A DNA stretch of 64,000 nt from Neisseria bergeri (GTDB taxonomy: Bacteria; Pseudomonadota; Gammaproteobacteria; Burkholderiales; Neisseriaceae), in NCBI GenBank assembly GCA_003044455.1, contig POWY01000002.1, positions 124,001-188,000 on the forward strand. The letters run 5' to 3'. The notes beneath the pieces were generated by a model. That model was not told the origin of the DNA and searched no databases. It was given only the letters and a program-made list of their open reading frames with translations. Within the stretch, counting starts at the first letter, position 1; the number at the start of each line of letters is the position of its first letter. The position numbers and the translations under genes are program-made. Positions 47,397 through 57,759 of this stretch are shown piece by piece.

Positions 47397-50060
47397 ATGT
47401 CCACCCAATTACACGATGTTGACCCTATCGAAACCCAAGAGTGGTTGGACGCGTTAAGCTCCGTCCTCGAATATGAAGGCGGCGAACGCGCGCAATACCT
47501 CTTGGAAAACCTGGTCAAATACTGCCGCGACAAAGGCGTACGTATGCCCCACGGCACGACCACCCCGTATTTGAATACCGTTTCCGTCGAAAACGAAAAA
47601 GGCATTCCGGGCGACCAAAACATCGAACACCGCATCCGTGCATTCGTGCGCTGGAACGCCGCCGCCATCGTACTGCGCGCCGGCAAGAAAGATTTGGAAC
47701 TGGGTGGGCACATCGCATCTTTCCAATCTGCCGCCACCATGTATGAAGTCGGTTTCAACCACTTCTGGAAAGCCAAGGGCGAAGGCGAAGAAGGCGATTT
47801 GGTCTTCTTCCAAGGCCACGTTGCCCCGGGCATCTATGCACGCGCCTTCGTCGAAGGCCGTCTGACTGAAGATCAACTGAACAACTTCCGCCAAGAAGTG
47901 GACGGACACGGTCTGCCTTCCTATCCACACCCCCACCTCTTGCCCGACTTCTGGCAGTTCCCGACCGTATCCATGGGCTTGGGTCCCATCATGGCGATTT
48001 ATCAGGCGCGTTTCCTGAAATACTTGGAATCACGCGGCTTGGCAAAAACCAAAGGCCGTAAAGTATGGTGTTTCTGCGGCGACGGCGAAATGGACGAACC
48101 CGAATCCCAAGGTGCAATCGCGCTAGCTGCACGCGAAGGCTTGGACAACCTGATTTTCGTCATCAACTGCAACCTGCAACGCTTGGACGGCCCGGTGCGC
48201 GGCAACGGCAAAATCATTCAAGAGCTGGAAGGCAACTTTGCCGGTGCCGGCTGGAATGTCGTCAAAGTCATTTGGGGCCGCCGTTGGGACCGCCTCTTGG
48301 CAAAAGACAAAGACGGCATCCTGCGCCAACGTATGGAAGAATGTTTGGACGGCGACTACCAAACTTACAAATCCAAAGACGGAGCGTATGTGCGCGAACA
48401 CTTCTTCAATACGCCCGAACTGAAAGCATTGGTTGCCGATATGACCGATGACGAAATTTGGGCATTGAACCGCGGCGGTCACGACCCTCAAAAAGTGTAC
48501 AACGCCTACGACCGCGCAGCGAACCATGCCGACGGCAAACCTACCGTCATCTTGGCGAAAACCATTAAAGGTTACGGTATGGGCGCATCCGGCGAAGGTC
48601 AGAACGTTGCCCACCAAGCCAAAAAAATGGACAAAGCGTCTCTGAAACAATTCCGCGACCGCTTTGACATTCCTGTTACCGACGAGCAAATCGACAGTGG
48701 CGATCTGCCTTACCTGACTTTCGCTCCCGACAGTGAAGAGTACAAATACCTGCACGCACGCCGCGATGCTTTGGGCGGCTACCTGCCGCAACGCAAACCG
48801 ACGCAGGAAGTATTGGAAGTGCCCGAGCTGTCGGCATTCGACGCACAACTCAAATCCAGCGGCGACCGCGAATTCTCAACCACTATGGCATTTGTCCGCA
48901 TTTTGTCAACCTTGTTGAAAGACAAAAAAATCGGCAAACGCGTCGTACCTATCGTTCCCGACGAAAGCCGTACTTTCGGTATGGAAGGTATGTTCCGCCA
49001 ATACGGTATTTGGAATCCCAAAGGCCAACAATATACCCCTCAAGATAAAGACCAACTGATGTTCTATAAAGAATCTGTCGACGGTCAAATCTTGCAAGAA
49101 GGTATTAACGAACCGGGCGCAATGGCTGACTGGATCGCTGCTGCAACCAGCTACGCCAACAGCAACTTTGCGATGATTCCTTTCTACATCTACTACTCTA
49201 TGTTCGGTTTCCAACGTATCGGCGACTTGGCTTGGGCGGCAGGCGATATGCACGCACGCGGCTTCCTATTGGGTGGTACTGCCGGCCGTACGACGCTGAA
49301 CGGCGAAGGTCTGCAACACGAAGACGGCCACAGCCATATTCAAGCAGATTTGATTCCGAACTGCGTTTCTTACGATCCGACCTTCCAATACGAAGTAGCC
49401 GTCATCGTACAAGACGGTCTGCGCCGTATGTATGCCAATAATGAAGACGTGTTCTACTACATCACCCTGATGAACGAGAACTACACCCATCCGGATATGC
49501 CGGAAGGTGCGGAACAAGACATCCTCAAAGGTATGTACCTGCTGAAAGCCGGCGGCAAAGGCGACAAGAAAGTCCAACTGATGGGTTCCGGTACGATTCT
49601 GCAAGAAGTCATTGCCGGTGCTGAATTGTTGAAAGCCGACTTCGGTGTAGAAGCAGACATCTGGTCTTGCCCATCTTTCAACCTGTTGCATCGCGACGCT
49701 ATCGAAGCAGAACGTTTCAACCGCCTGAATCCTTTGGAAACTGCCAAAGTACCATTTGTTACTTCTCAACTGCAAGGTCATGACGGCCCAGTGATTGCCG
49801 CTACCGACTATATCCGCAGCTATGCCGACCGTATCCGCGCCTATATCCCGAACGATTACCACGTCTTGGGTACTGACGGCTTCGGTCGTTCCGACAGCCG
49901 CGCCAACCTGCGCAGCTTCTTCGAAGTTGACCGCTACAACGTTGCCGTTGCTGCATTGAGCGCATTGGCCGAGCAAGGCAAAGTCAGCAAAGAAACCGTT
50001 CAACAAGCTATTGAAAAATATGGTATCAAGGCCGATTCAGCCCCTAGCTGGAAACGCTAA
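47397..50060 (+). CDS. aceE: pyruvate dehydrogenase E1 component, homodimeric
   Basis: Thiamine-diphosphate enzyme that decarboxylates pyruvate and passes the acetyl group to the lipoyl arm of AceF. 887 residues, the length of E. coli AceE. ThDP motif GDGEMDEPES followed by NCNLQRLDG; N-terminal WLDALSSVLEYEGGERAQYL. First gene of aceE-aceF-lpdA; a 145-bp gap with an inverted DUS pair separates it from aceF. The ATG at 47397 lies 10 bases after AAAGGA. Confidence 0.97.
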   Translation: MSTQLHDVDPIETQEWLDALSSVLEYEGGERAQYLLENLVKYCRDKGVRMPHGTTTPYLNTVSVENEKGIPGDQNIEHRIRAFVRWNAAAIVLRAGKKDLELGGHIASFQSAATMYEVGFNHFWKAKGEGEEGDLVFFQGHVAPGIYARAFVEGRLTEDQLNNFRQEVDGHGLPSYPHPHLLPDFWQFPTVSMGLGPIMAIYQARFLKYLESRGLAKTKGRKVWCFCGDGEMDEPESQGAIALAAREGLDNLIFVINCNLQRLDGPVRGNGKIIQELEGNFAGAGWNVVKVIWGRRWDRLLAKDKDGILRQRMEECLDGDYQTYKSKDGAYVREHFFNTPELKALVADMTDDEIWALNRGGHDPQKVYNAYDRAANHADGKPTVILAKTIKGYGMGASGEGQNVAHQAKKMDKASLKQFRDRFDIPVTDEQIDSGDLPYLTFAPDSEEYKYLHARRDALGGYLPQRKPTQEVLEVPELSAFDAQLKSSGDREFSTTMAFVRILSTLLKDKKIGKRVVPIVPDESRTFGMEGMFRQYGIWNPKGQQYTPQDKDQLMFYKESVDGQILQEGINEPGAMADWIAAATSYANSNFAMIPFYIYYSMFGFQRIGDLAWAAGDMHARGFLLGGTAGRTTLNGEGLQHEDGHSHIQADLIPNCVSYDPTFQYEVAVIVQDGLRRMYANNEDVFYYITLMNENYTHPDMPEGAEQDILKGMYLLKAGGKGDKKVQLMGSGTILQEVIAGAELLKADFGVEADIWSCPSFNLLHRDAIEAERFNRLNPLETAKVPFVTSQLQGHDGPVIAATDYIRSYADRIRAYIPNDYHVLGTDGFGRSDSRANLRSFFEVDRYNVAVAALSALAEQGKVSKETVQQAIEKYGIKADSAPSWKR

Positions 50061-50067
50061 TTGATAT

Positions 50068-50111
50068 TTCAGACGGCCTGTTTGCTTCATTCAGACATCA
50101 GGCCGTCTGAA
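50068..50111. terminator. inverted AG-type DUS pair between aceE and aceF
   Basis: TTCAGACGGCCTG (50068-50080) and CAGGCCGTCTGAA (50099-50111) are perfect complements around an 18-nt loop. The core is AGGCCGTCTGAA, not the AT dialect dominant in this window. It may lower read-through into aceF. Confidence 0.6.
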
Positions 50112-50205
50112 AACCGAATGCTTGAATGGTTTGAACAAACTGTACCAATGCCGTATGAAGCAAATTTTCAGACGGCATCAAACTGAAAATATTAAAGGAA
50201 CTCAA

Positions 50206-51807
50206 ATGAGTATCGTAGAAATCAAAGTCCCTGATATCGGCGGTCATGAAAACGTCGACATCATCGCCGTAGAAGTTAAAGTGGGCGACACTATTGCCGT
50301 TGACGACACCCTGATTACGTTGGAAACCGACAAAGCCACTATGGACGTACCTGCCGATGCGGCCGGCGTTGTGAAAGAAGTTAAAGTTAAAGTGGGCGAT
50401 AAAATCTCTGAAGGCGGCGTTATTCTGACCGTTGAAACCGGTGCTGCCACTGCTGATGCCGCTCCTGCTCCTGCAGCAGAAGCTCCTGCTGCGCCTGCTG
50501 CCGCACCCGCTGCCGCAGGCGGTGCGACCGTCCAAGTAGCCGTCCCCGACATCGGCGGTCATACCGATGTAGATGTAATCGCCGTCGAAATTAAAGTTGG
50601 CGATACCGTTGCCGAAGACGACACGCTGATTACTTTGGAAACCGACAAAGCGACGATGGACGTACCTTGTACCGCCGCCGGTGTCGTTAAAGCCGTATTC
50701 CTGAAAGTCGGCGACAAAGTATCCGAAGGCTCTGCTATTATCGAGGTAGAAACCGCCGGCTCTGCCGCAGCAGCTCCGGCTCCTGCCGCTCAAGCTGCCG
50801 CACCTGCACCGGCTGCCGCTCCGACTCCTGCCGCTCCGGCCGCCGCGCCTGCACCTGCTGCACCTGCTGCTGCCAAAATCGACGAAGCTGCATTCGCAAA
50901 AGCTCATGCAGGTCCTTCCGCACGCAAACTGGCGCGCGAATTGGGCGTGGACTTGGGTCAAGTTAAAGGTACCGGTCTGAAAGGCCGTATCATGGGCGAA
51001 GACGTTAAAGCCTTCGTTAAATCCGTTATGCAAAGCGGTGCAGGCAAACCTGCCGCTGCTTCTTTGGGCGGCGGTCTGGACTTGTTGCCATGGCCTAAAG
51101 TGGACTTCTCTAAATTCGGCAATGTCGAAGTTAAAGAACTGTCCCGCATTAAGAAAATCTCCGGTCAAAATCTGTCCCGCAACTGGGTTGTGATTCCTCA
51201 CGTTACCGTACACGAAGAAGCGGACATGACCGAATTGGAAGAATTCCGCAAACAGCTGAACAAAGAATGGGAACGCGAAGGCGTGAAACTGTCCCCATTA
51301 GCGTTCATTATCAAAGCCTCTGTTGCTGCGCTGAAAGCCTTCCCTGAATTCAATGCTTCTCTGGATGGCGACAACTTGGTGCTGAAAAACTATTTCAACA
51401 TCGGTTTCGCAGCCGACACACCTAACGGCTTGGTTGTTCCGGTAATCAAAGACGTAGATCAAAAAGGCTTGAAACAAATCAGCCAAGAGCTGACCGAATT
51501 GTCTAAAAAAGCCCGCGAAGGCAAGCTCAAACCACAAGAAATGCAAGGCGCATGCTTTACTATTTCCAGCTTGGGCGGTATCGGCGGTACAGGCTTCACA
51601 CCAATCGTGAATGCTCCTGAAGTTGCTATCTTGGGTGTGTGCAAATCTCAAATCAAACCGGTTTGGAACGGCAAAGAATTTGCTCCTCGCCTGATGTGCC
51701 CATTGAGCCTGTCCTTCGACCACCGTGTCATCGACGGTGCCGCCGGTATGCGCTTCACCGTATTCTTGGCGAAGCTGTTGAAAGACTTCCGCCGCATTAC
51801 CCTGTAA
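50206..51807 (+). CDS. aceF: pyruvate dehydrogenase E2, dihydrolipoamide acetyltransferase
   Basis: Core of the pyruvate dehydrogenase complex. Two lipoyl domains, each with the modified Lys in [10 protein letters not shown] (about residues 44 and 160), joined by Ala/Pro-rich flexible linkers; then the peripheral-subunit-binding domain ([20 protein letters not shown], ~245) and the catalytic domain ending in [10 protein letters not shown] with the active His. 533 residues from the ATG at 50206, which follows AAAGGA; an upstream in-frame ATG at 50122 lies in DUS-rich intergenic sequence. Confidence 0.96.
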   Translation: MSIVEIKVPDIGGHENVDIIAVEVKVGDTIAVDDTLITLETDKATMDVPADAAGVVKEVKVKVGDKISEGGVILTVETGAATADAAPAPAAEAPAAPAAAPAAAGGATVQVAVPDIGGHTDVDVIAVEIKVGDTVAEDDTLITLETDKATMDVPCTAAGVVKAVFLKVGDKVSEGSAIIEVETAGSAAAAPAPAAQAAAPAPAAAPTPAAPAAAPAPAAPAAAKIDEAAFAKAHAGPSARKLARELGVDLGQVKGTGLKGRIMGEDVKAFVKSVMQSGAGKPAAASLGGGLDLLPWPKVDFSKFGNVEVKELSRIKKISGQNLSRNWVVIPHVTVHEEADMTELEEFRKQLNKEWEREGVKLSPLAFIIKASVAALKAFPEFNASLDGDNLVLKNYFNIGFAADTPNGLVVPVIKDVDQKGLKQISQELTELSKKAREGKLKPQEMQGACFTISSLGGIGGTGFTPIVNAPEVAILGVCKSQIKPVWNGKEFAPRLMCPLSLSFDHRVIDGAAGMRFTVFLAKLLKDFRRITL

Positions 51808-51817
51808 CCCGATCGGC

Positions 51818-51849
51818 TTCAGACGGCATAGCGGTCTGTGCCGTCTGAA
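51818..51849. terminator. inverted DUS-core pair between aceF and lpdA
   Basis: TTCAGACGGCA (51818-51828) and TGCCGTCTGAA (51839-51849), 10-nt loop, just before the lpdA ribosome site. Possibly an attenuator within the operon. Confidence 0.5.
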
Positions 51850-51883
51850 AAGGAAGTTTGAACATCATTCAGAAAGATGAGAC

Positions 51884-53668
51884 ATGAGCTTAGTTGAATT
51901 GAAAGTGCCCGACATTGGCGGACACGAAAATGTAGATATTATCGCGGTTGAAGTGAATGTGGGCGATACCATCGCCATTGACGATACCCTGATTACCTTG
52001 GAAACCGATAAAGCGACTATGGACGTACCTGCCGAAGTTGCAGGCGTGGTCAAAGAAGTTAAAGTTAAAGTAGGCGACAAAATCTCCGAAGGCGGTTTGA
52101 TTGTTGTCGTTGAGGCCGAAGGTGCAGCTGCTGCTCCTAAAGCCGAAGTGCCTGCTGCCCCTGCACAAGAAGCACCTAAAGCAGCCGCTCCTGCTCCTCA
52201 AGCTGCTCAATTCGGCGGTTCTGCCGATGCCGAATACGACGTAGTCGTATTGGGTGGCGGCCCTGGCGGTTATTCTGCTGCATTTGCCGCTGCTGACGAA
52301 GGCTTGAAAGTTGCCATCGTCGAGCGTTACAAAACTTTGGGCGGCGTTTGCTTGAACGTAGGCTGTATCCCTTCCAAAGCCCTGTTGCACAATGCTGCCG
52401 TTATCGATGAAGTACGCCACTTGGCTGCCAACGGTATCAAATACCCTGAGCCTGAACTCGATATCGACATGCTGCGCGCCTATAAAGACGGTGTGGTTTC
52501 CCGTCTGACCGGCGGTTTGGCAGGCATGGCTAAAGGCCGTAAAGTGGACGTTATCCAAGGCGACGGACAATTCTTGGATCCGCACCACTTGGAAGTGTCG
52601 CTGACTGCCGGCGACGCGTACGAACAGGCAGCCCCTACCGGCGAGAAAAAAATCGTTGCCTTCAAAAACTGTATCATTGCAGCAGGCAGCCGCGTAACCA
52701 AACTGCCTTTCATTCCTGAAGATCCGCGCATCATCGATTCCAGCGGCGCATTGGCGCTGAAAGAAGTACCGGGCAAACTGCTGATTATCGGCGGCGGCAT
52801 TATCGGCCTCGAGATGGGTACGGTTTACAGCACACTGGGGTCGCGTTTGGATGTAGTTGAAATGATGGACGGCCTGATGCAAGGCGCAGACCGCGACTTG
52901 GTGAAAGTATGGCAAAAACAAAACGAATACCGTTTTGACAACATTATGGTCAACACCAAAACCGTTGCAGTCGAGCCGAAAGAAGACGGCGTTTACGTTA
53001 CCTTTGAAGGCGCGAACGCGCCGAAAGAGCCGCAACGCTACGATGCCGTATTGGTTGCCGCCGGCCGCGCGCCCAACGGCAAACTCATCAGCGCGGAAAA
53101 AGCAGGCGTTGCCGTAACCGATCGCGGCTTCATCGAAGTTGACAAACAAATGCGCACCAACGTGCCGCACATCTACGCTATCGGCGATATCGTCGGTCAA
53201 CCGATGTTGGCACACAAAGCCGTTCACGAAGGCCACGTTGCCGCTGAAAACTGCGCCGGCCACAAAGCCTACTTCGACGCGCGCGTGATTCCGGGCGTTG
53301 CCTACACCTCCCCCGAAGTGGCGTGGGTGGGCGAAACCGAATTGTCCGCCAAAGCATCCGGCCGCAAAATCACCAAAGCCAACTTCCCGTGGGCTGCTTC
53401 CGGCCGCGCGATTGCCAACGGTTGCGACAACGGCTTTACCAAGCTGATTTTCGATGCCGAAACCGGCCGCATCATCGGCGGCGGCATTGTCGGTCCGAAC
53501 GGTGGCGACATGATCGGCGAAGTCTGCCTTGCCATCGAAATGGGCTGCGATGCGGCAGACATCGGCAAAACCATCCACCCGCACCCGACCTTGGGCGAAT
53601 CCATCGGTATGGCTGCGGAAGTGGCTTTGGGCACTTGTACCGACCTGCCTCCGCAAAAGAAAAAATAA
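51884..53668 (+). CDS. lpdA: dihydrolipoamide dehydrogenase (E3) with N-terminal lipoyl domain, P64K type
   Basis: Reoxidises the lipoyl group of AceF with NAD. 594 residues: a lipoyl domain (residues ~1-80, [10 protein letters not shown]) fused by an Ala/Pro linker to the flavoprotein disulfide reductase. FAD motif VVLGGGPGGYSAAFAA, redox disulfide GGVCLNVGCIPSKALL, NAD motif IIGGGIIGLEMG, C-terminal active His in IHPHPTLGES. This form is known in meningococcus as the P64K antigen. The lipoyl domain is almost the same in sequence as the first one of AceF. A DUS-type terminator follows. Confidence 0.96.
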   Translation: MSLVELKVPDIGGHENVDIIAVEVNVGDTIAIDDTLITLETDKATMDVPAEVAGVVKEVKVKVGDKISEGGLIVVVEAEGAAAAPKAEVPAAPAQEAPKAAAPAPQAAQFGGSADAEYDVVVLGGGPGGYSAAFAAADEGLKVAIVERYKTLGGVCLNVGCIPSKALLHNAAVIDEVRHLAANGIKYPEPELDIDMLRAYKDGVVSRLTGGLAGMAKGRKVDVIQGDGQFLDPHHLEVSLTAGDAYEQAAPTGEKKIVAFKNCIIAAGSRVTKLPFIPEDPRIIDSSGALALKEVPGKLLIIGGGIIGLEMGTVYSTLGSRLDVVEMMDGLMQGADRDLVKVWQKQNEYRFDNIMVNTKTVAVEPKEDGVYVTFEGANAPKEPQRYDAVLVAAGRAPNGKLISAEKAGVAVTDRGFIEVDKQMRTNVPHIYAIGDIVGQPMLAHKAVHEGHVAAENCAGHKAYFDARVIPGVAYTSPEVAWVGETELSAKASGRKITKANFPWAASGRAIANGCDNGFTKLIFDAETGRIIGGGIVGPNGGDMIGEVCLAIEMGCDAADIGKTIHPHPTLGESIGMAAEVALGTCTDLPPQKKK

Positions 53669-53708
53669 ATCCGACTGAATAAACAGCCGATAAGGTTTAT
53701 TTGAGCAA

Positions 53709-53738
53709 ATGCCGTCTGAAATGTTCAGGCGGCATTTT
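53709..53738. terminator. terminator after lpdA
   Basis: ATGCCGTCTGAA (53709-53720) and TTCAGGCGGCAT (53724-53735): one mismatch, 3-nt loop, followed by Ts. Confidence 0.7.
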
Positions 53739-53839
53739 CTATTTTACAGCGGATTAAAATATTTCCTCCGGTCTAAAAACGAATCCGACACGGCTTATCT
53801 GAAAGAATGGTTGAAAACGGCAGTTTCCAATACAACAAA

Positions 53840-53866
53840 ATGCCGCCTGAATATTTCAGACGGCAT
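53840..53866. terminator. terminator after the DUF945 gene
   Basis: ATGCCGCCTGAA (53840-53851) and TTCAGACGGCAT (53855-53866), one mismatch, 3-nt loop, 8 bp beyond the stop. Confidence 0.65.
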
Positions 53867-53874
53867 TTGACCCA

Positions 53875-55425
53875 TTACTGCTGCGGCTCTGAAACCATAT
53901 CGCCTTCATCAAAATTCGGCTCCGGTTCGTTTTGCAACGTTTTACCGTTCAGTTTCAACTGATTGTTTTTCAGAGAAATGGCAGTATCAATCTGATTACC
54001 GTCTAAAGTAAGATATTTTTCCCTTGCCATACTTTGAACCGTACTGTCCACCATCAGGCGCAATGTTTCATTAATATCGGCAATGCTTGCTCTGGCTTCC
54101 GCCTCATCTTCGGCATTTACACTGAAAATATTTCTGGCCTGACTTACCGCCAAATCTTCCAACATTTTTTGAGGAATACTCATTCTGATGTCTGCCTCGG
54201 TTTTCTTCAACATCAGTCCCAATTGGTTCAAATCTTCCTTCTTCATGTCTTTAAACATGATTTTTCCGCCCACATCAATTCTTCCCTGAGGCAGGGTGAA
54301 ACGGAAAGTTTTGATATTTAGCACCGGGTTATGGGTAAATAATCCAGAAGCCTCGCCTTTGACTGCAGTAATCAAATCATTGCGGATTTGCTCCTCGGTC
54401 ATTTTTTTGGCAGAAATTTGTGCAAACTTGCGTTTCAATACGGTTAAGGCAGAAGCATCGAGATGTTCGGCGGCGATATGGATGTCCAGCGGACCATATT
54501 TTTCATCGCCGTAAACCAGAGTGTCAAAACGGAACTGCCCTTCACTGTTGATAAATGAGCCTGATTCCCCGGTCTTGGTTGAAAAAGCCAGTTTGCCGAC
54601 TTCGATTTTGGAAGGTGCGATGCTGCCGTTGGGATTGATAAACGCGCCAATCTGCAAATCGGTAACAAGATTGACCAGTTCGTTTAACTTGACGTTGTAA
54701 TCGACACCCTCTTTCCATTCTAAGGAAAATTTTTCCAAGGTCAGATTACTGCTGCCCAAAGCAAGCGGATTGATGCCGTCTGAAGTTTCCGAATCGAAAT
54801 GCATTTTTTCAAACGCGGCATCGCCTTTATCTGCCAGCTTGATTTTAAACAAGGGGGCATCATAGCCATTCCGGTAGCTTTTGAAACCTTTTTGATAAAC
54901 CGTTTCCCCCGTCAGGCCTTCCCAGTGCAGCCTGATGCCCGACAGTTCTTCATAATCGAAGGCGGGAACACTGACTTCCATTTTACCGCTGCCGTTGAAA
55001 TAAACGGTATTGGCAAGGGAAACCGGAGCTTGTTTCCCAAAAAAGCGTTCCAGAACTTTTTCCGTTTCAGGCGCGTATTTGAACTCGGTTTCAATGTGCG
55101 CCTGCGTGCCGAATCCGCCGGCAAAAGGACCGTGCGTGATATGGTTTACCAGCGTAACCGGCTGTTCCAACACTGTTCTCAGGTTATCCGGCAGGTATTT
55201 CTGCGCATTATGCAGCAATTCGGGTTTCAGACGGATGACCGTCGTTTCCGTAGAGGTAAACCAGCCACGGTCGTATTGGTGCGATTCGACGGTCAAGAAG
55301 CCCGTTTCCTGCAATATTTTTTGCTGCTGCGTCAGACTTTCTTCGGCTTTGACACCCAAATAATAAGGTGTACCCAAAGCAACGCCGAGCAATACTGCCG
55401 CAACCGAAATCAAAGGTTTTTTCAT
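53875..55425 (-). CDS. DUF945 (YdgA-like) periplasmic or inner-membrane protein
   Basis: 516 residues from the ATG at 55425. A hydrophobic N-terminal segment (KKPLISVAAVLLGVALG) acts as anchor or signal; the rest is a long soluble region with repeated beta-rich phrases such as VESHQYDRGWFTSTETTVIR, typical of the YdgA family (DUF945). Function unknown; E. coli YdgA is tied to the inner membrane. An uptake sequence in frame encodes TSDGI. The gene stands alone, with DUS-type terminators at its 3' end. Confidence 0.83.
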   Translation of the reverse strand: MKKPLISVAAVLLGVALGTPYYLGVKAEESLTQQQKILQETGFLTVESHQYDRGWFTSTETTVIRLKPELLHNAQKYLPDNLRTVLEQPVTLVNHITHGPFAGGFGTQAHIETEFKYAPETEKVLERFFGKQAPVSLANTVYFNGSGKMEVSVPAFDYEELSGIRLHWEGLTGETVYQKGFKSYRNGYDAPLFKIKLADKGDAAFEKMHFDSETSDGINPLALGSSNLTLEKFSLEWKEGVDYNVKLNELVNLVTDLQIGAFINPNGSIAPSKIEVGKLAFSTKTGESGSFINSEGQFRFDTLVYGDEKYGPLDIHIAAEHLDASALTVLKRKFAQISAKKMTEEQIRNDLITAVKGEASGLFTHNPVLNIKTFRFTLPQGRIDVGGKIMFKDMKKEDLNQLGLMLKKTEADIRMSIPQKMLEDLAVSQARNIFSVNAEDEAEARASIADINETLRLMVDSTVQSMAREKYLTLDGNQIDTAISLKNNQLKLNGKTLQNEPEPNFDEGDMVSEPQQ

Positions 55426-55501
55426 CACTTCAAACAAGCAGGTTTCAAAGACGCTAGAATAGCATTATTTAAGCATATCCCGCCATATCTCTTTAAAAGA
55501 A

Positions 55502-55530
55502 ATGCCGTCTGAAACCTGTTCGGACGGCAT
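55502..55530. terminator. terminator after the TonB-dependent receptor gene
   Basis: ATGCCGTCTGAA (55502-55513) and TTCGGACGGCAT (55519-55530), one mismatch, 5-nt loop. Confidence 0.65.
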
Positions 55531-55548
55531 TTTCCGGATGCAGAGAAA

Positions 55549-57759
55549 TCAGAAATCCAATTCCGCTTTCAGCCAGTAAGTACGCGGCATACCGACGACG
55601 GCGAAGCTGCGGTCGTATTGGCCGCGCTGAACCTGCCAGTAGTTTTTGTTGAACAGGTTTTCTACCGAGCTGCTGACAGTTAAAGTATTTTTGCCGAGCT
55701 TGGTTTTGTAGCGCGCGCCTACGTCAACCAAAGTATAGGATGGGAAGGCGTATTGTTTTTGCGTGTCTTGGTAAGACTTACCGAAATACGAAACGTTTCC
55801 GTTTAAAGTCAAGCCTTTGGCAAACGGAGTATCCCACTCAACACCTGCTTTGGCAATCACGCGCGGGTTGGCAACTTGTACGCCGTTAACCAAATTGTCG
55901 GCAAAATTCGGATAATCTTTTACGGTTGATTGCAGATACATCAGACCGAAAGTCGGACGCAGGGTTTTGTTCAACAAGTTGGCATAGGTATTGAACTCGA
56001 TACCGCGGCTGCGTTCTATGCCTTGCTCCGAACCGCTATAAGCCAAGCCTGCATTTTTGCGCGCTGCGAAATCAGTTCCTGAGGTCGTGTTGCCGCGCCA
56101 GTAGCCCGGGCGTTTGATTTGGAACGCGTTTAAAGTGGTGACAAAGTCGCCCCAGTTTTTGCGTACGCCGACTTCAAATTGGCGGCTGACACGCGGATCT
56201 GCCATCGTTACATGACCGTCATCATCGGTACGGATGTCGGACGGCTCCAAATCTTCCATATAGTTGCCATAAACCACCAAATCAGGCTGCGGAACCCATG
56301 CCGCCATCAACATCGGGCTAAAACGGCTCGCATCCGCTTTGCGGCCGTTTAATTTGTTTTTCTGCTCGACGGCTTGGAAACGTCCACCCAAAGTGAGGCG
56401 GTATTTGTTGTCGGCAAAACCAAGCGTGTCAGATACCGCCAAACTGTTTACTTTGATCACGGTATCCAATGAAGGTGTTGTATTCCATGCGCTGCCTAAG
56501 TTGGAATCCAATTTTGCCAATTGAGTAGGAATGTCGATGCTCGGATCGATAACGCTGCTTCTTGTTTGACGTGCGCCTTGATAAGTAGTGCGTTTGCGGT
56601 CGATACGGTCAAATGCGGTACTCCAGTTGTGGCTTACCGGACCGGTTTCAAATTCGCCGCGTGCAGTCAGATTCATACTGAGCGTTTTAAAACGCTGGTC
56701 GGTCAAACGCGCGCGACCGGAATTGTAGGTTAAACCGCTGTCTGTAACGGTCGGAGAGGCGAAATTGCCATAATAGCGCGCATTGTTGTAGCCGATGCCG
56801 CCTGTAATTTGGGCATTTTCAAACGCATCCCATTCAAAAGTCAGCATATTGGTCTGACCGCGCGTGTTTTGAGCCTGCCAGCTCGGTGCCAGATTCACTT
56901 TGCCTTCAGGTGCGTCAAACAAGCGTCCGTTGGCGTTTTGAATATCCTGCATACGCGCGCGGCCGCCGTTGGTTTTGCGTTTCGCGTAGATGGAATCGAA
57001 CGCCACGCGCAATTTTTCGCCGCGATAGTCGGCATTCAAGGCAAATTCTTTGTTGTCCTCGCTGTAACCGTGGCGCGGGGTATCACCGTGGCGCAGTTTG
57101 CCGTTGGCACGCACACCGAACTCTTTGTTTTCGCCGAAGCGTTGGCCCAAGTCGAACGTACCTTGGGCGCGGTTGTTGCTGAACCAGCCCAAACCGATTT
57201 TGCGGTTGCCTTCATCGGCGGCTTTTTTGGTTTCGATGTTGACGGAACCGGATACCGCGCCTTCAGGGTCCATACCGTTTACGGCGGTGGACGCGCCTTT
57301 AATCAGCTGTGCGGAACCGACATGCACGCTGGCTGTGCCTTGCGTGCCGTACATCCCTGCCAAACCGTTGACGCTGAATTGGCGCGAGTCAAGCTGATAA
57401 CCTCTGAAATACAGACCGGTCAGCGTGTTGCTTTCGCCGCCGAACTGCCAGACGGAAGCGTCTTTTTTCGCTACGGCATCCACCAAAGTACGCGCTTCGG
57501 TGTTGTTGAGGGCTTGTTCGTCGTAGTTGACGACGGTAATCGGCGCGGTAAAGGCGTTGGCCTTACCCAACAAACCCAAGTTCACGCGGTCGCGCAAGTC
57601 GCCGTCGCTGGCAATGGAGTAAGAACGGGCAGCTTTAACGCGCTTGGCATCGGCACGGACATGAACCTGTCCGAGTTCGCCCTGCTGCGGAGTATTGTCG
57701 GCGGCAGACGAAAACGCGCTCAAAATCAACAGCGGCATTAAGGCAAGTTTTTTGTTCAT
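55549..57759 (-). CDS. TonB-dependent outer-membrane receptor, siderophore type
   Basis: 736 residues: signal peptide (KLALMPLLILSAFSSA), plug domain with ITVVNYDEQALNNTEARTLV and the block LYFRGYQLDSRQFSVNGLAG, then a 22-strand barrel ending in an aromatic residue (KAELDF-stop), as outer-membrane insertion requires. The plug and barrel resemble the ferric-siderophore receptor subfamily. The ligand is unknown; no siderophore transport genes lie beside it. The promoter has a possible Fur site (57833-57861), so expression may rise under iron limitation. Confidence 0.9.
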   Translation of the reverse strand: MNKKLALMPLLILSAFSSAADNTPQQGELGQVHVRADAKRVKAARSYSIASDGDLRDRVNLGLLGKANAFTAPITVVNYDEQALNNTEARTLVDAVAKKDASVWQFGGESNTLTGLYFRGYQLDSRQFSVNGLAGMYGTQGTASVHVGSAQLIKGASTAVNGMDPEGAVSGSVNIETKKAADEGNRKIGLGWFSNNRAQGTFDLGQRFGENKEFGVRANGKLRHGDTPRHGYSEDNKEFALNADYRGEKLRVAFDSIYAKRKTNGGRARMQDIQNANGRLFDAPEGKVNLAPSWQAQNTRGQTNMLTFEWDAFENAQITGGIGYNNARYYGNFASPTVTDSGLTYNSGRARLTDQRFKTLSMNLTARGEFETGPVSHNWSTAFDRIDRKRTTYQGARQTRSSVIDPSIDIPTQLAKLDSNLGSAWNTTPSLDTVIKVNSLAVSDTLGFADNKYRLTLGGRFQAVEQKNKLNGRKADASRFSPMLMAAWVPQPDLVVYGNYMEDLEPSDIRTDDDGHVTMADPRVSRQFEVGVRKNWGDFVTTLNAFQIKRPGYWRGNTTSGTDFAARKNAGLAYSGSEQGIERSRGIEFNTYANLLNKTLRPTFGLMYLQSTVKDYPNFADNLVNGVQVANPRVIAKAGVEWDTPFAKGLTLNGNVSYFGKSYQDTQKQYAFPSYTLVDVGARYKTKLGKNTLTVSSSVENLFNKNYWQVQRGQYDRSFAVVGMPRTYWLKAELDF

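Noticed and set aside
51890-53656. A 588-codon open frame on the minus strand opposite lpdA
   Set aside because: Mirror of the lpdA codon pattern; no motifs, while lpdA is complete on the plus strand.
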